NCBI GenBank assembly: GCA_029866325.1
Contig: JARWZO010000004.1
Coordinates: forward strand, 62,001-126,000
DNA from: Fluviicola sp.
Lineage (GTDB): Bacteria > Bacteroidota > Bacteroidia > Flavobacteriales_D > Crocinitomicaceae
Direction: 5' to 3'
DNA length: 64,000 nt
Part shown: positions 8,347-16,591 of the stretch, piece by piece
How positions within the stretch are numbered: position 1 is the stretch's first letter
Layout: each line of letters opens with the position of its first letter
Translations under genes and position numbers: made by a program
Notes under the pieces: generated by a model
Databases searched by the model: none
Told to the model about the DNA's origin: nothing
What the model saw: the letters and a program-made list of their open reading frames with translations, nothing else

Positions 8347-9042
8347 TTACTTGCCCGGTTCGTTTAACAAATCCATGAATTCAATGGCGGTGTTTTCCAT
8401 ATTATAGACAATGCGCCCGATGCGTGCCACCAGAAAATTGTACCCCAGATAAGCAATTACACCCACCATCAATCCTTCAACGGAAGTAATCAAAGCAGTA
8501 AGAATTCCCGGAGAAATAGATTTTAAATCGATGTTTTTCGCCATTTCCACGTCCATAAACAACATCACCAATCCGGCGAGTGTGCCCAGAAATCCAAGCA
8601 TCGGTCCTGCTCCTGAAGCAGTTGCCAAAAAGCTCACGCGTTGTTCCAAGGTCATGATTTCCAATTTCCCACTGTTTTCAATAGTAGCGGCAATATTGTC
8701 CATCGGTTTCCCCAAACGATTGATTCCTTTTTCCAGCATGCGTGCCGAAGGACTTTCTGAATTGGCACAAAACTTACGTGCAGCATCAATGTTTCCCTCT
8801 ACCAGATAGCCTTTGATCTTTTTCAGGAAATCGTCTTCCTCGCGTGAAGCACGTCTTAGCGCAGTAAAACGCTCTACAAAGATGAAGACAACATATCCGA
8901 ACATGGCCAATAATCCCAGGTTGATCAACCAGCCTATTCCGGCATTGGAATCAATGATGATGTCCATGATAGAGATTTTATTTACACTCGATTTTGCGGC
9001 TTCGTCGCCCACAACCATCTGAAGATTCAATAATGCGCTCAT
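8347..9042 (-). CDS. exbB: ExbB/TolQ/MotA-family proton channel protein
   Basis: This 231-aa inner-membrane protein forms the channel of the TonB motor. Three membrane segments are visible: about residues 37-57, 135-160 and 172-200. The first of the last two contains the family pattern GAGPMLGFLGTLAGLVMLF. The second contains TALITSVEGLMVGVIAYLGYN, with the conserved Thr facing the pore. A cytoplasmic helical loop lies between segments 1 and 2. It is the first gene of exbB-exbD-tonB-tonB-folC, with only 2 bp before exbD. The 30-residue N-terminus before the first helix is a little long for the family. Confidence 0.9.
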   Translation of the reverse strand: MSALLNLQMVVGDEAAKSSVNKISIMDIIIDSNAGIGWLINLGLLAMFGYVVFIFVERFTALRRASREEDDFLKKIKGYLVEGNIDAARKFCANSESPSARMLEKGINRLGKPMDNIAATIENSGKLEIMTLEQRVSFLATASGAGPMLGFLGTLAGLVMLFMDVEMAKNIDLKSISPGILTALITSVEGLMVGVIAYLGYNFLVARIGRIVYNMENTAIEFMDLLNEPGK

Positions 9043-9399
9043 AGTTTTTTATTCGTCAGTTTTGTTAACCGTTCTTTACGTACACTCATAACTGCTGAAT
9101 TTGAAAAGATTACAGCGTAGTTGAATGAATACCGACAAAAAAACAAAAAAAAACAGTCGAAGAAACGCAGCACTGAACCCGTTAATCAACAATTGGTTTT
9201 TAATTGCCAACAGGAGAGTTCCAGAAATGGATAGGAGATAAATGCATTCCCACAGATGCACAGATTTTTTGCTCGGCTACCGCACTCGCTTTACATAGCA
9301 TATTGCCAAGCAATTCACATGTAACATTGTCACATACTGAGCGAGGCCGTTAGGTGAGCCGTAATCTGTGAATCTGTGGGAGAGAACCTTATCTGGAAA
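9043..9399. other. 357-bp intergenic region with inverted repeat element
   Basis: It lies between the exbB start and the stop of the dehydrogenase gene. The part nearest exbB (9043-9150) presumably holds its promoter, but no good TTG/TAnnTTTG pair was found. The rest is mostly the palindromic element at 9248-9381. A short open frame at 9076-9261 on the minus strand has no recognisable content and was not called. Confidence 0.5.
9248..9381. repeat. Inverted-repeat element, CACAGAT type
   Basis: The 19-base ends at 9248-9266 and 9363-9381 are inverted copies with one mismatch; each holds a doubled CACAGAT word. Inner arms around 9271-9289 and 9338-9356 are also complementary at about 14 of 19 positions, so the whole 134 bp could fold as one long hairpin. 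There is no coding content. It ends 18 bp before the dehydrogenase stop codon, so it could act as its 3' structure. Confidence 0.75.
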
Positions 9400-10629
9400 T
9401 TAAACCAGCTGCTTCAGTGCAATTTCAAACGCTGTCTTCGCGATATTGGTTTTACCTCCGTTGATCGCATGTGTTTTCACCAACGCATCACGTATAATTG
9501 AGCTGGTGTCTTCAAAAATACCTTTGTCGGTAATTTGTTTCAGATCATTACTCATCAAGTATGCAAATACGCGCGCCATTCCGCAATTGGAGATAAAATC
9601 AGGGATTACGGAAAGGTGATTATCGGCATAATCGGCTATTGGTCCGAAAAAGATTTCCTTATCGGCAAACGGAACATTCGCTCCGGCAGAAATTACTTCC
9701 ACGCCGGCTTTCACCATTCGGTCAACTTGTTCTTGTGTAATCAATCGCGATGCTGCACATGGGATAAATACATCCGCTTTTACATCCCAGATTTTCGCAT
9801 TCACATCTTCGAATGAAAGCAAATTCGGGTGAACCAGCTCATTACCGTTTTTAGTGAGAAACAAGTCGCGAATTTCTTCCAATGTAAAGCCGTTTTCGTT
9901 GATCAATCCACCAACGCGGTCGATGATTCCAACAATGGTAGCTCCTTGTTGCGCCAAATAATAAGCACCGGCAGAACCAACATTTCCCCAACCTTGCACA
10001 ATGACACGTTTTCCTTTGATGGAGCCGCCCCAGATATCATAAAAATGAGCCACCGATTGAGCTACACCGTATCCGGTAATCATATCGGCAACAACGTATT
10101 TACGTGTTACATCAGGAGAAAACTGAGTATCTTCGATTACTTTCAAAACGCCGTTTCTCAACTGACCGATTCGATTGATTTTTTGGGCTTCACGCGGTTG
10201 AAAGTGTCCGTTAAAAACACCTTCCTGCGGATGCCAAACGCCACAATCTTCCGTAATTGGAATCACTTCATGGATTTCATCTACATTCAAATCACCACCT
10301 GTACCATAATAATGCTTCAGCAACGGAGCAACTGCCGCATACCATCTGCGCAAAACACCTTCTTTACGTGGGTCTTTCGGATCGAAATTGATTCCCGATT
10401 TCGCACCACCGATAGGCGGTCCGGCAACGGTAAACTTCACTTCCATTGTTTTGGCCAATGATTCTACTTCTCGTTTGTCAAGCCCAGCACGCATGCGCGT
10501 ACCACCGCCGGCAGCGCCACCGCGCAATGAGTTAATAACAACCCAACCTTCGGCTTCCGTTTCGGCATCTTTCCATTCAAAGACGATTTCCGGGCGCTTA
10601 TTTTCAAATTGTTCGAGAAGTTGTTTCAT
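9400..10629 (-). CDS. Glu/Leu/Phe/Val-family amino acid dehydrogenase
   Basis: This 409-aa NAD(P)-dependent enzyme oxidatively deaminates an amino acid. The N-terminal domain has the glycine-rich GGAAGGGTRMR and the catalytic-lysine region GPPIGGAKSGINFDP, followed by the GTGGDLNVDEI segment. The Rossmann domain is marked by VIVQGWGNVGSAGAYYLAQQG. The length is close to leucine dehydrogenases (about 360) and glutamate dehydrogenases (about 420-450). Substrate cannot be fixed by eye; in Bacteroidota such genes are usually annotated Glu/Leu dehydrogenase. It is monocistronic, with a -7 promoter box at 10658-10665. Confidence 0.9.
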   Translation of the reverse strand: MKQLLEQFENKRPEIVFEWKDAETEAEGWVVINSLRGGAAGGGTRMRAGLDKREVESLAKTMEVKFTVAGPPIGGAKSGINFDPKDPRKEGVLRRWYAAVAPLLKHYYGTGGDLNVDEIHEVIPITEDCGVWHPQEGVFNGHFQPREAQKINRIGQLRNGVLKVIEDTQFSPDVTRKYVVADMITGYGVAQSVAHFYDIWGGSIKGKRVIVQGWGNVGSAGAYYLAQQGATIVGIIDRVGGLINENGFTLEEIRDLFLTKNGNELVHPNLLSFEDVNAKIWDVKADVFIPCAASRLITQEQVDRMVKAGVEVISAGANVPFADKEIFFGPIADYADNHLSVIPDFISNCGMARVFAYLMSNDLKQITDKGIFEDTSSIIRDALVKTHAINGGKTNIAKTAFEIALKQLV

Positions 10630-10657
10630 GTGCTTGTAGCTTCAATTGATAAAGCCG

Positions 10658-10665
10658 CAAAAGTA
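10658..10665 (-). promoter_or_regulatory. -7 promoter box of the amino acid dehydrogenase
   Basis: TACTTTTG on the minus strand fits the Bacteroidota -7 consensus TAnnTTTG exactly, about 29 bp before the ATG. No TTG is seen at the usual -33 distance, so only half of the promoter is supported. Confidence 0.45.
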
Positions 10666-10700
10666 ATAAAGTATTTGGTTGAATGAGCGTTCTGTTTCAT

Positions 10701-11771
10701 TTATGGAAGGTGCAAAACACCACCACATACGTCTTTTGATGCTCCGGTTACCGAAGAGATACAATTTGGTTCTTTCTCCAAAAACAATACCCCAAGTAAT
10801 GCGAAAATCAGTGCTTCTTTGAAGTCAATCAATTGATTGTCAGGTAGGATAATTTGTCCTTTGAAGTAGCGTTTCAAACGTTCAATAAGATAACTGTTTT
10901 TTGCTCCGCCACCTGTGATCATGACCGATTCCAATTCGTTGTCGTTGAGTGTTTTTCCAATTTGAATCGCAATGTGTTCAACCACTGTCGCCAGATTGTT
11001 CTCGATGTCTTTGTCAAATTTCAACAAAGGGTAAAAATCCTGTTCCAGCCATTCTGTCCCCAATGATTTGGGCGCATCTTTTTCGTAATAGGGCAGGCTG
11101 TTGAGTAGGTCGAGCAGGAAATAATTCAATTCTCCGGTGCTTGCCAATAGTCCATCTTTATCAAACGCCAATTCTTTTGAACGAACCAGTTTGTTGAGAG
11201 GAAGATTTCCCGGACAAATATCAAAAGCACGCATTACGCCATTCTTTTCGAATGAAACATTGGTAAATCCGCCAATGTTGAGGAACGATGCCGCATCGTT
11301 TTTAAACAACAAGCGATCACCGATTGGAACTAACGGAGCACCTTGTCCACCGTATAACACATCTTTTGTCCGGAAATCACCTACAGTAGGAATTCCGGTA
11401 TGAAACGCAATAACGGCCGGATTGCCAATTTGAGTAGTGAATCCTTTTGCCGGTTGGTGATAAACCGTTTGTCCATGAGAAGCAATGGCATCAATCTCCG
11501 ATTTATTCAACTGAAACCGTAGGACAAATGCGTTAATTATTGTAGCGAAGAAAACACCTAAATCATGATCCAATTGAGCGAGTTGCGAGCCCAATAAGTT
11601 GCCGCTTTCGTGTAGCTGATCTAGCAGTGTGTCTGAAAATGCGACCGTTTCGCTTTGTTCTATGGAATAAGACCATTGGCCATTCGATTCACGGTTGAAA
11701 GTAGCGTAAACTAGATCAACACCGTCCAAAGAAGTTCCGGACATTAAGCCGATTATTTTGTACGAATCCAT
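10701..11771 (-). CDS. anmK: Anhydro-N-acetylmuramic acid kinase
   Basis: This 356-aa ASKHA-fold kinase phosphorylates and opens 1,6-anhydro-MurNAc in cytoplasmic cell-wall recycling. The start at 11771 gives MDSYKIIGLMSGTSLDGVD, the canonical N-terminal ATP-binding motif. The frame is open upstream but would overlap the divergent acyl-CoA dehydrogenase gene. Other marks are ASHGQTVYHQP, GDFRTKDVLYGGQGAPLVP, FLNIGGFTNVS and the C-terminal VMITGGGAKNSYL. The length (about 350-370) is as expected. The start is 69 bp from the divergent gene, so the two promoters share a short region. Confidence 0.93.
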   Translation of the reverse strand: MDSYKIIGLMSGTSLDGVDLVYATFNRESNGQWSYSIEQSETVAFSDTLLDQLHESGNLLGSQLAQLDHDLGVFFATIINAFVLRFQLNKSEIDAIASHGQTVYHQPAKGFTTQIGNPAVIAFHTGIPTVGDFRTKDVLYGGQGAPLVPIGDRLLFKNDAASFLNIGGFTNVSFEKNGVMRAFDICPGNLPLNKLVRSKELAFDKDGLLASTGELNYFLLDLLNSLPYYEKDAPKSLGTEWLEQDFYPLLKFDKDIENNLATVVEHIAIQIGKTLNDNELESVMITGGGAKNSYLIERLKRYFKGQIILPDNQLIDFKEALIFALLGVLFLEKEPNCISSVTGASKDVCGGVLHLP

Positions 11772-11773
11772 AA

Positions 11774-11804
11774 CTGTAGGTTTGATATTAAAATGGTACA
11801 TTTG
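11774..11804 (+). promoter_or_regulatory. Promoter of acyl-CoA dehydrogenase
   Basis: The -7 box TACATTTG (11797-11804) matches TAnnTTTG. A CTG, one change from TTG, lies 20 bp upstream at 11774-11776. The predicted start leaves a leader of about 30 nt before the ATG. Confidence 0.45.
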
Positions 11805-11840
11805 CCCATTCATACAAAAATAAAATAAACTGCGATACAG

Positions 11841-12983
11841 ATGAATTTTGAATTGACAGAAGAACAAAAAGCTGTGCGTGATGCTGCTCGTGACTTTGCA
11901 CAAAATGTTTTGAAACCGGGTGTTATTGATCGCGACCGTGAACAACGCTTTCCAATAGAAGAAATCAAACAGCTCGGTGAGCTTGGTTTCATGGGGATGA
12001 TGGTTGACCCGAAATATGGTGGCGGTGGTATGGACACGATGTCTTACGTACTTGCAATGGAAGAGATTTCAAAAGTAGATGCGTCAACTTCGGTTTGTAT
12101 GTCTGTAAATAACTCACTTGTTTGCTGGGGATTGGATAAATTCGGCAACGAAGAGCAAAAAGAAAAATTCCTTATTCCATTGGCTACCGGTGAAAAAATC
12201 GGAGCATTTTGTTTGTCGGAACCGGAAGCAGGGTCAGATGCCACTTCACAGCGTACAACTGCTATTGATATGGGTGATTATTACTTGCTCAACGGAACCA
12301 AAAATTGGATTACCAATGGTTCAACTGCATCTACGTATATTGTGATTGCTCAAACGAACGCTGAATTGGGGCACCGTGGTATCAACGCATTGATCGTTGA
12401 GCGTGGAATGGAAGGATTCATTGTTGGAGCGAAAGAAGATAAATTAGGAATCAGAGGAAGTGATACGCATACATTGATGTTCAATGATGTGAAAATACCG
12501 AAAGCAAATCGCATCGGGGAAGACGGTTTCGGATTCAAATTCGCTATGAAAACGCTTTCTGGTGGTCGTATCGGAATTGCTTCTCAAGCATTGGGTATTG
12601 CGGGTGGAGCGTTGGAATTATCCCTTGCATATTCAAAAGAACGTAAAGCATTTGGTAAAGAAATCTACAAACACCAGGCAATCGCGTTTAAATTAGCTGA
12701 TATGGCTACTGAAATCGAAGCTGCCCGTTTGTTGGTCTATCGCGCTGCTGCAGATAAAGATGCAGGACGTAATTTTGATCAATCTTCTGCTATGGCAAAA
12801 TTGTATGCTTCAAAAGTGGCAATGGAGCAGACGGTTGAAGCGGTTCAAATTCACGGTGGATACGGCTATGTGAAAGAATACCACGTAGAACGTTTGATGC
12901 GTGACGCGAAGATTACACAAATCTATGAGGGCACATCTGAGGTTCAGAAAATTGTGATTTCCCGCGGTGTTTTAGCGGATTAA
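11841..12983 (+). CDS. Acyl-CoA dehydrogenase
   Basis: This 380-aa FAD enzyme introduces the trans-2 double bond into acyl-CoA, the first step of beta-oxidation or branched-chain acyl breakdown. It has the three-domain ACAD layout: N-terminal helical domain, middle beta domain with the CLSEPEAGSDATSQRT signature (about 125-140) and WITNGSTA, then the C-terminal helical domain with FGKEIYKHQAIAFKLADMA and MRDAKITQIYEGTSEVQ. The Glu of YEGTSE is at the catalytic-base position of short/medium-chain types. The length is normal. A strong terminator follows. Chain-length preference cannot be read from the sequence. Confidence 0.93.
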   Translation: MNFELTEEQKAVRDAARDFAQNVLKPGVIDRDREQRFPIEEIKQLGELGFMGMMVDPKYGGGGMDTMSYVLAMEEISKVDASTSVCMSVNNSLVCWGLDKFGNEEQKEKFLIPLATGEKIGAFCLSEPEAGSDATSQRTTAIDMGDYYLLNGTKNWITNGSTASTYIVIAQTNAELGHRGINALIVERGMEGFIVGAKEDKLGIRGSDTHTLMFNDVKIPKANRIGEDGFGFKFAMKTLSGGRIGIASQALGIAGGALELSLAYSKERKAFGKEIYKHQAIAFKLADMATEIEAARLLVYRAAADKDAGRNFDQSSAMAKLYASKVAMEQTVEAVQIHGGYGYVKEYHVERLMRDAKITQIYEGTSEVQKIVISRGVLAD

Positions 12984-13005
12984 AATAAAATTGAATTTAC
13001 TAATT

Positions 13006-13043
13006 GGGTCGAGTCAGTCTTATGCTGATTGCGACCCTTTTTT
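13006..13043 (+). terminator. Rho-independent terminator after acyl-CoA dehydrogenase
   Basis: The outer stem is GGGTCG/CGACCC with a mostly paired inner part AGTCAG/CTGATT, followed by TTTTTT. Confidence 0.8.
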
Positions 13044-13130
13044 ATGGTGCAAAATCAATGGTGAAAAATTCCGTAATATTGCGGGATTACTGAATTTAAG
13101 TAGCTGTAAATAAGTGATTTAATCTTGTTT

Positions 13131-14420
13131 TTAAAGCAAAGGAAGCAACTTCTCTAACTGTATTCCTCTCGATCCTTTCAACAAGATCAATAGTCCTTCC
13201 GGTGGGTTTTTTGTGAAATGTTCACTCAACGGTTCAGTAGATTTCAAAAAAATCGCATTTGGATGTAAGTGTTTCCATTTCAGGAACTCTTCTCCTACAA
13301 AAAAGCCGCTTAACCGGTGTTGAATGGTCAACTGCACAATTTCTTCGTGAACCAAAGCTGCATCATCACCCATTTCACGCATGTCACCTAGAATAAAAAT
13401 CTTCGCGTGGTTGTCGATCAACGCAAAACTATCAATGGCGGAACGCATACTGGTCGGATTCGCATTATAACAATCAACAATAAGCGTGTTTTTAGCTGTT
13501 TCAGTTACTTGTGATCGATTATTGGAAGGAACGTAGCCTTCGATTGCTTTGGAGCAGTTTTTAGGAGTGATTCCAAAGAAAAGACCAATGCGAATTGACG
13601 CTAGAAAATTGATGAAGTTATACTGTCCAACCAAGTGGGTTCTTAATTCAGGACTTGTAAAGTTATCGAAACTCCAAGTCATCTCAACAAACGGACTCAG
13701 GCGCAATAATTTCCCGGAAACTTCTCCGGAATCTCCGTAAGTAGCCAGTTTTATTCCTTCAGGAATTACCTTTGCTAAGGTTTCGTCATCACTATTCAGA
13801 AACAAGACTCCATCTTCATGACCCTGATGGATGTAGCGATACAACTCGCTTTTTGTTTGAATAACTCCTTCCAGTGATTTGAATCCTTCTAAATGTGCTC
13901 TTCCAACATTGGTGATTATTCCGTGTGTCGGTTCTGCAATTTCGGCCAATTCTCGAATATCCCCCGGTTTATTAGCTCCCATTTCAATAACCGCAATTTC
14001 ATGCGTTGAATTTAATTGGAGTAGTGTAAGAGGTACCCCAATATGGTTGTTAAGGTTTCCGTTGGTGTAAAGAATTGTGTATTGAGTTTGAAGAACGGCA
14101 GCGATCAATTCTTTGGAAGTCGTTTTGCCGTTACTCCCAGTAATACCTATGATTGGAATCTGAAACTGTCTGCGATGATGTTGTGCCAATTCTTGTAAGG
14201 CAACAAGAGTGTCTTGTACAAGAATGGTTTTCCCTTCAATGGTGTAATCGGGATTGTCGATTATTGCACAAAGTGCTCCTTTTTTGATGGCTTCTTCTGC
14301 AAATTCATTTCCATCGAAGTTGCCGCCTTTAAGGCAAAAAAACAAGCAATCTTTCGAGATTGTTCGTGTATCCGTTTGTACTCCTGAGCTCTGCAGGAAT
14401 AGAGCGTAGATCTGGTCCAT
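13131..14420 (-). CDS. murF: UDP-MurNAc-tripeptide--D-Ala-D-Ala ligase
   Basis: This 429-aa cytoplasmic Mur ligase adds D-Ala-D-Ala to the UDP-MurNAc-tripeptide in peptidoglycan synthesis. The start MDQIYALFLQ at 14420 was chosen because the open frame upstream runs through the terminator of gldJ. The N-terminal domain has VQTDTRTISKDCLFFCLKG, the ATP loop ITGSNGKTTSKE at residues 93-104, then EMGANKPGDI and ITNVGRAHLEGF. The C-terminal domain has VDCYNANPTSM and ILGDMREMGD. It lies 70 bp after gldJ on the same strand with a hairpin between. Confidence 0.94.
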   Translation of the reverse strand: MDQIYALFLQSSGVQTDTRTISKDCLFFCLKGGNFDGNEFAEEAIKKGALCAIIDNPDYTIEGKTILVQDTLVALQELAQHHRRQFQIPIIGITGSNGKTTSKELIAAVLQTQYTILYTNGNLNNHIGVPLTLLQLNSTHEIAVIEMGANKPGDIRELAEIAEPTHGIITNVGRAHLEGFKSLEGVIQTKSELYRYIHQGHEDGVLFLNSDDETLAKVIPEGIKLATYGDSGEVSGKLLRLSPFVEMTWSFDNFTSPELRTHLVGQYNFINFLASIRIGLFFGITPKNCSKAIEGYVPSNNRSQVTETAKNTLIVDCYNANPTSMRSAIDSFALIDNHAKIFILGDMREMGDDAALVHEEIVQLTIQHRLSGFFVGEEFLKWKHLHPNAIFLKSTEPLSEHFTKNPPEGLLILLKGSRGIQLEKLLPLL

Positions 14421-14431
14421 TTTGCGGGCAT

Positions 14432-14472
14432 AAAAAAACCCACCAATTCGCCTTAGACGGATTGATGGGTTC
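14432..14472 (-). terminator. Terminator between gldJ and murF
   Basis: On the minus strand AACCCATCAAT pairs with ATTGGTGGGTT (10 of 11) and is followed by seven T. It ends 12 bp before the murF ATG, so murF needs read-through or its own start within the hairpin region. Confidence 0.7.
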
Positions 14473-14490
14473 AATCAATTATCAATTCGG

Positions 14491-16530
14491 TTATTTTTTC
14501 TTTTTCTTCTTCTTGCCGTAGTTCATCCCTACCGGACTACCTACACGATCCATTGCACATCTGAAACCAATGGTACAAGTGGATTTTTCTTCATCAAGGA
14601 ATCGACGTGAGCCTGCATTCAACCAGTAAGCGCGATCTCTCCAAGAACCACCTTTGTAAACACGTGATTTATCAGAAATCAATGTTGTAGGCCAAGAAGT
14701 TCTATCCTCAGGTTTAACCTGATTACCGTCCAAACCGTAAGTCTCAAACTCGTTTTGGTACATAATTAAGTTCGGGTCACGTGTTGCCTGATTAATCGCA
14801 TTTTTACGATCATCATTGTTGTAGTAAATCGAACTTTCGATATCACCATCCAAGTAATCGATATAGTCATCGCGACGGTAATTCAAGCGACCAATGTTTT
14901 CCTCTTCGGTTACATTACGGTATTTCAATTTACCAGGAGTGTTTACAATGAATTCTGCAAAACCTTCACGCAACATCGTAACTATTTCAAACGCATACTC
15001 TTCACCGTCACGACCAGTACGCAACTCATCTGCAAAGATTCCGTCGAAGATTTCATCTTGAATCAAAGCAGATGCCTCGATATCGTATTTATTGTTTTTG
15101 TCTTCAATTGCACGATCAAGTACAGCGTTGATTCTACCCAACAAAGCCAATTCGATTGAATCTTTTTTGTTTCCGTGAGAAACATAGAATGGATCCGGAG
15201 CATAACCACGAGCTACACGGTTACGTGATTCTACGTTACGAGCCAAACCATTTGGAATAATCGTATCGTTCGGATCGTGTTTGTCGGCAGAAATACGTTG
15301 GTAGCGAATACGCTCAAACTCATTCAAGTATTCTTTCATTCCGTGAACGTCATACAAAACCTGACCGTTTTTCAACTCGGTAGAACCCTCGTTGTTCAAC
15401 AATTTCGTTTGAAATACATTTCCACGGAACGGACGGAACTCATCAAAATCTTCAGAAGATAGCGGACGGTAAACATCCATTACCCATTCCGAAACGTTAC
15501 CTGCCATGTGATAAAGACCATAGTCATTCGGCCAGAAAGACTCAACAGGAGCAGTAACATCAGCACCGTCATTCAATTGACCTGCAACCCCCATGTAGTC
15601 ACCACGACCACGAACAAAGTTAGCACGGATAGCACCTTGGAATTCTTCATTGTCCTGACGAACAAAGTGACCATTCCATGGATATTGCCGACGCTCTGTA
15701 ATTACCTCTGTACCTTCAGTAAGGTTACCGATCAAACCGATAGATGCGAATTCCCACTCAGCTTCTGTTGGGAGACGGTAGCGCGGCATAAGAATACCAT
15801 CTTCCATGCGCACGATACGTTTTCCTAATTTTTTACCTTCTCTGTTAGAAGGGTCAGTGTCAATCAATTTGCGACCGCCTAATTCTTCTGCTTGCTCATA
15901 TTGATTAACCATGTAAGCATCTGTGTTGAATGTTTGATCATCTGCCTGATCAACATCCCAACCAAGAACACCTTCACGAATAAGAATGTACTCATTCACG
16001 CGGTCAGTTCTCCACTTACAATAATCACTAGCTTGTAGCCAAGACACACCAACTACCGGATAATCACGGTAAGCAGGGTGACGAAGGTAATAATCGACAA
16101 ATTTCTCATTGAACGCCAACGGGCTTCTCCAAGACAATGTGTCAGGAAGTGCGTTTTTGTAAACCATTGGATACGTTGCATCGTATGCACGGTGAATCCA
16201 ATAAAGGTATTCCAACCAGTGGAAATTCGTTACTTCTGTTTGGTCCATGTAAAAGGACGAAACAGTAACACGTGCAGGACGGTTGTTCCAGTCGAACATC
16301 ACATCTTGCTCTACCATTCCCATGGTGAACGTACCACCTTCAATTAATACCAATCCCGGGCCTGTTTCCTGATCCACGTATGGAACCTTTTGAAAACCGC
16401 CTTGATTCACATTGTTGTAATCCCATCCTGTGGAAGAAGAGGATTCTCTGCTACACGAAACGATTGCTAATCCAGCAACCGAAAGCGCAAAAACACTCAA
16501 GAGTTTCATATGCTTGGTTTGTTTTTTCAT
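14491..16530 (-). CDS. gldJ: Gliding motility/T9SS lipoprotein GldJ
   Basis: This 679-aa outer-membrane lipoprotein is related to formylglycine-generating (SUMF1-like) enzymes and is required for gliding and for a stable type IX secretion machine. The signal peptide ends at the lipobox IVSC (Cys26). The SUMF1-like fold is split: GGTFTMGMVEQ and DQTEVTNFHWLEYLYW near residues 62-108, RLPTEAEWEFASIG and YHMAGNVSEWVMD in the middle, and VYKGGSWRD with IGFRCAMD at the end. The protein ends in seven lysines. GldJ rather than GldK is chosen because porU and porV lie beside it, as in Flavobacterium. Promoter spacing also allows the second Met (16509) as start. Confidence 0.88.
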   Translation of the reverse strand: MKKQTKHMKLLSVFALSVAGLAIVSCSRESSSSTGWDYNNVNQGGFQKVPYVDQETGPGLVLIEGGTFTMGMVEQDVMFDWNNRPARVTVSSFYMDQTEVTNFHWLEYLYWIHRAYDATYPMVYKNALPDTLSWRSPLAFNEKFVDYYLRHPAYRDYPVVGVSWLQASDYCKWRTDRVNEYILIREGVLGWDVDQADDQTFNTDAYMVNQYEQAEELGGRKLIDTDPSNREGKKLGKRIVRMEDGILMPRYRLPTEAEWEFASIGLIGNLTEGTEVITERRQYPWNGHFVRQDNEEFQGAIRANFVRGRGDYMGVAGQLNDGADVTAPVESFWPNDYGLYHMAGNVSEWVMDVYRPLSSEDFDEFRPFRGNVFQTKLLNNEGSTELKNGQVLYDVHGMKEYLNEFERIRYQRISADKHDPNDTIIPNGLARNVESRNRVARGYAPDPFYVSHGNKKDSIELALLGRINAVLDRAIEDKNNKYDIEASALIQDEIFDGIFADELRTGRDGEEYAFEIVTMLREGFAEFIVNTPGKLKYRNVTEEENIGRLNYRRDDYIDYLDGDIESSIYYNNDDRKNAINQATRDPNLIMYQNEFETYGLDGNQVKPEDRTSWPTTLISDKSRVYKGGSWRDRAYWLNAGSRRFLDEEKSTCTIGFRCAMDRVGSPVGMNYGKKKKKKK

Positions 16531-16543
16531 TTTTTTGGGAGAC

Positions 16544-16575
16544 CAAAGTTAATGTTATAAACGGATCACGAACAA
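16544..16575 (-). promoter_or_regulatory. Promoter of gldJ
   Basis: On the minus strand, TTG (16573-16575), a 21-bp spacer and TAACTTTG (16544-16551) match the Bacteroidota TTG/TAnnTTTG pattern exactly. Transcription would begin near 16540, only about 10 nt before the first Met codon but about 30 nt before the second. Confidence 0.6.
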
Positions 16576-16591
16576 AAGGTTACAAAAAAAT

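Noticed and set aside
9076-9261. 61-aa minus-strand frame before exbB
   Set aside because: It runs into the inverted repeat element and has no recognisable content. It may only be leader sequence.
11772-11945. Upstream start for anmK at 11945
   Set aside because: It would overlap the divergent acyl-CoA dehydrogenase by over 100 bp. The family begins at MDSYKIIGLMSGTS.
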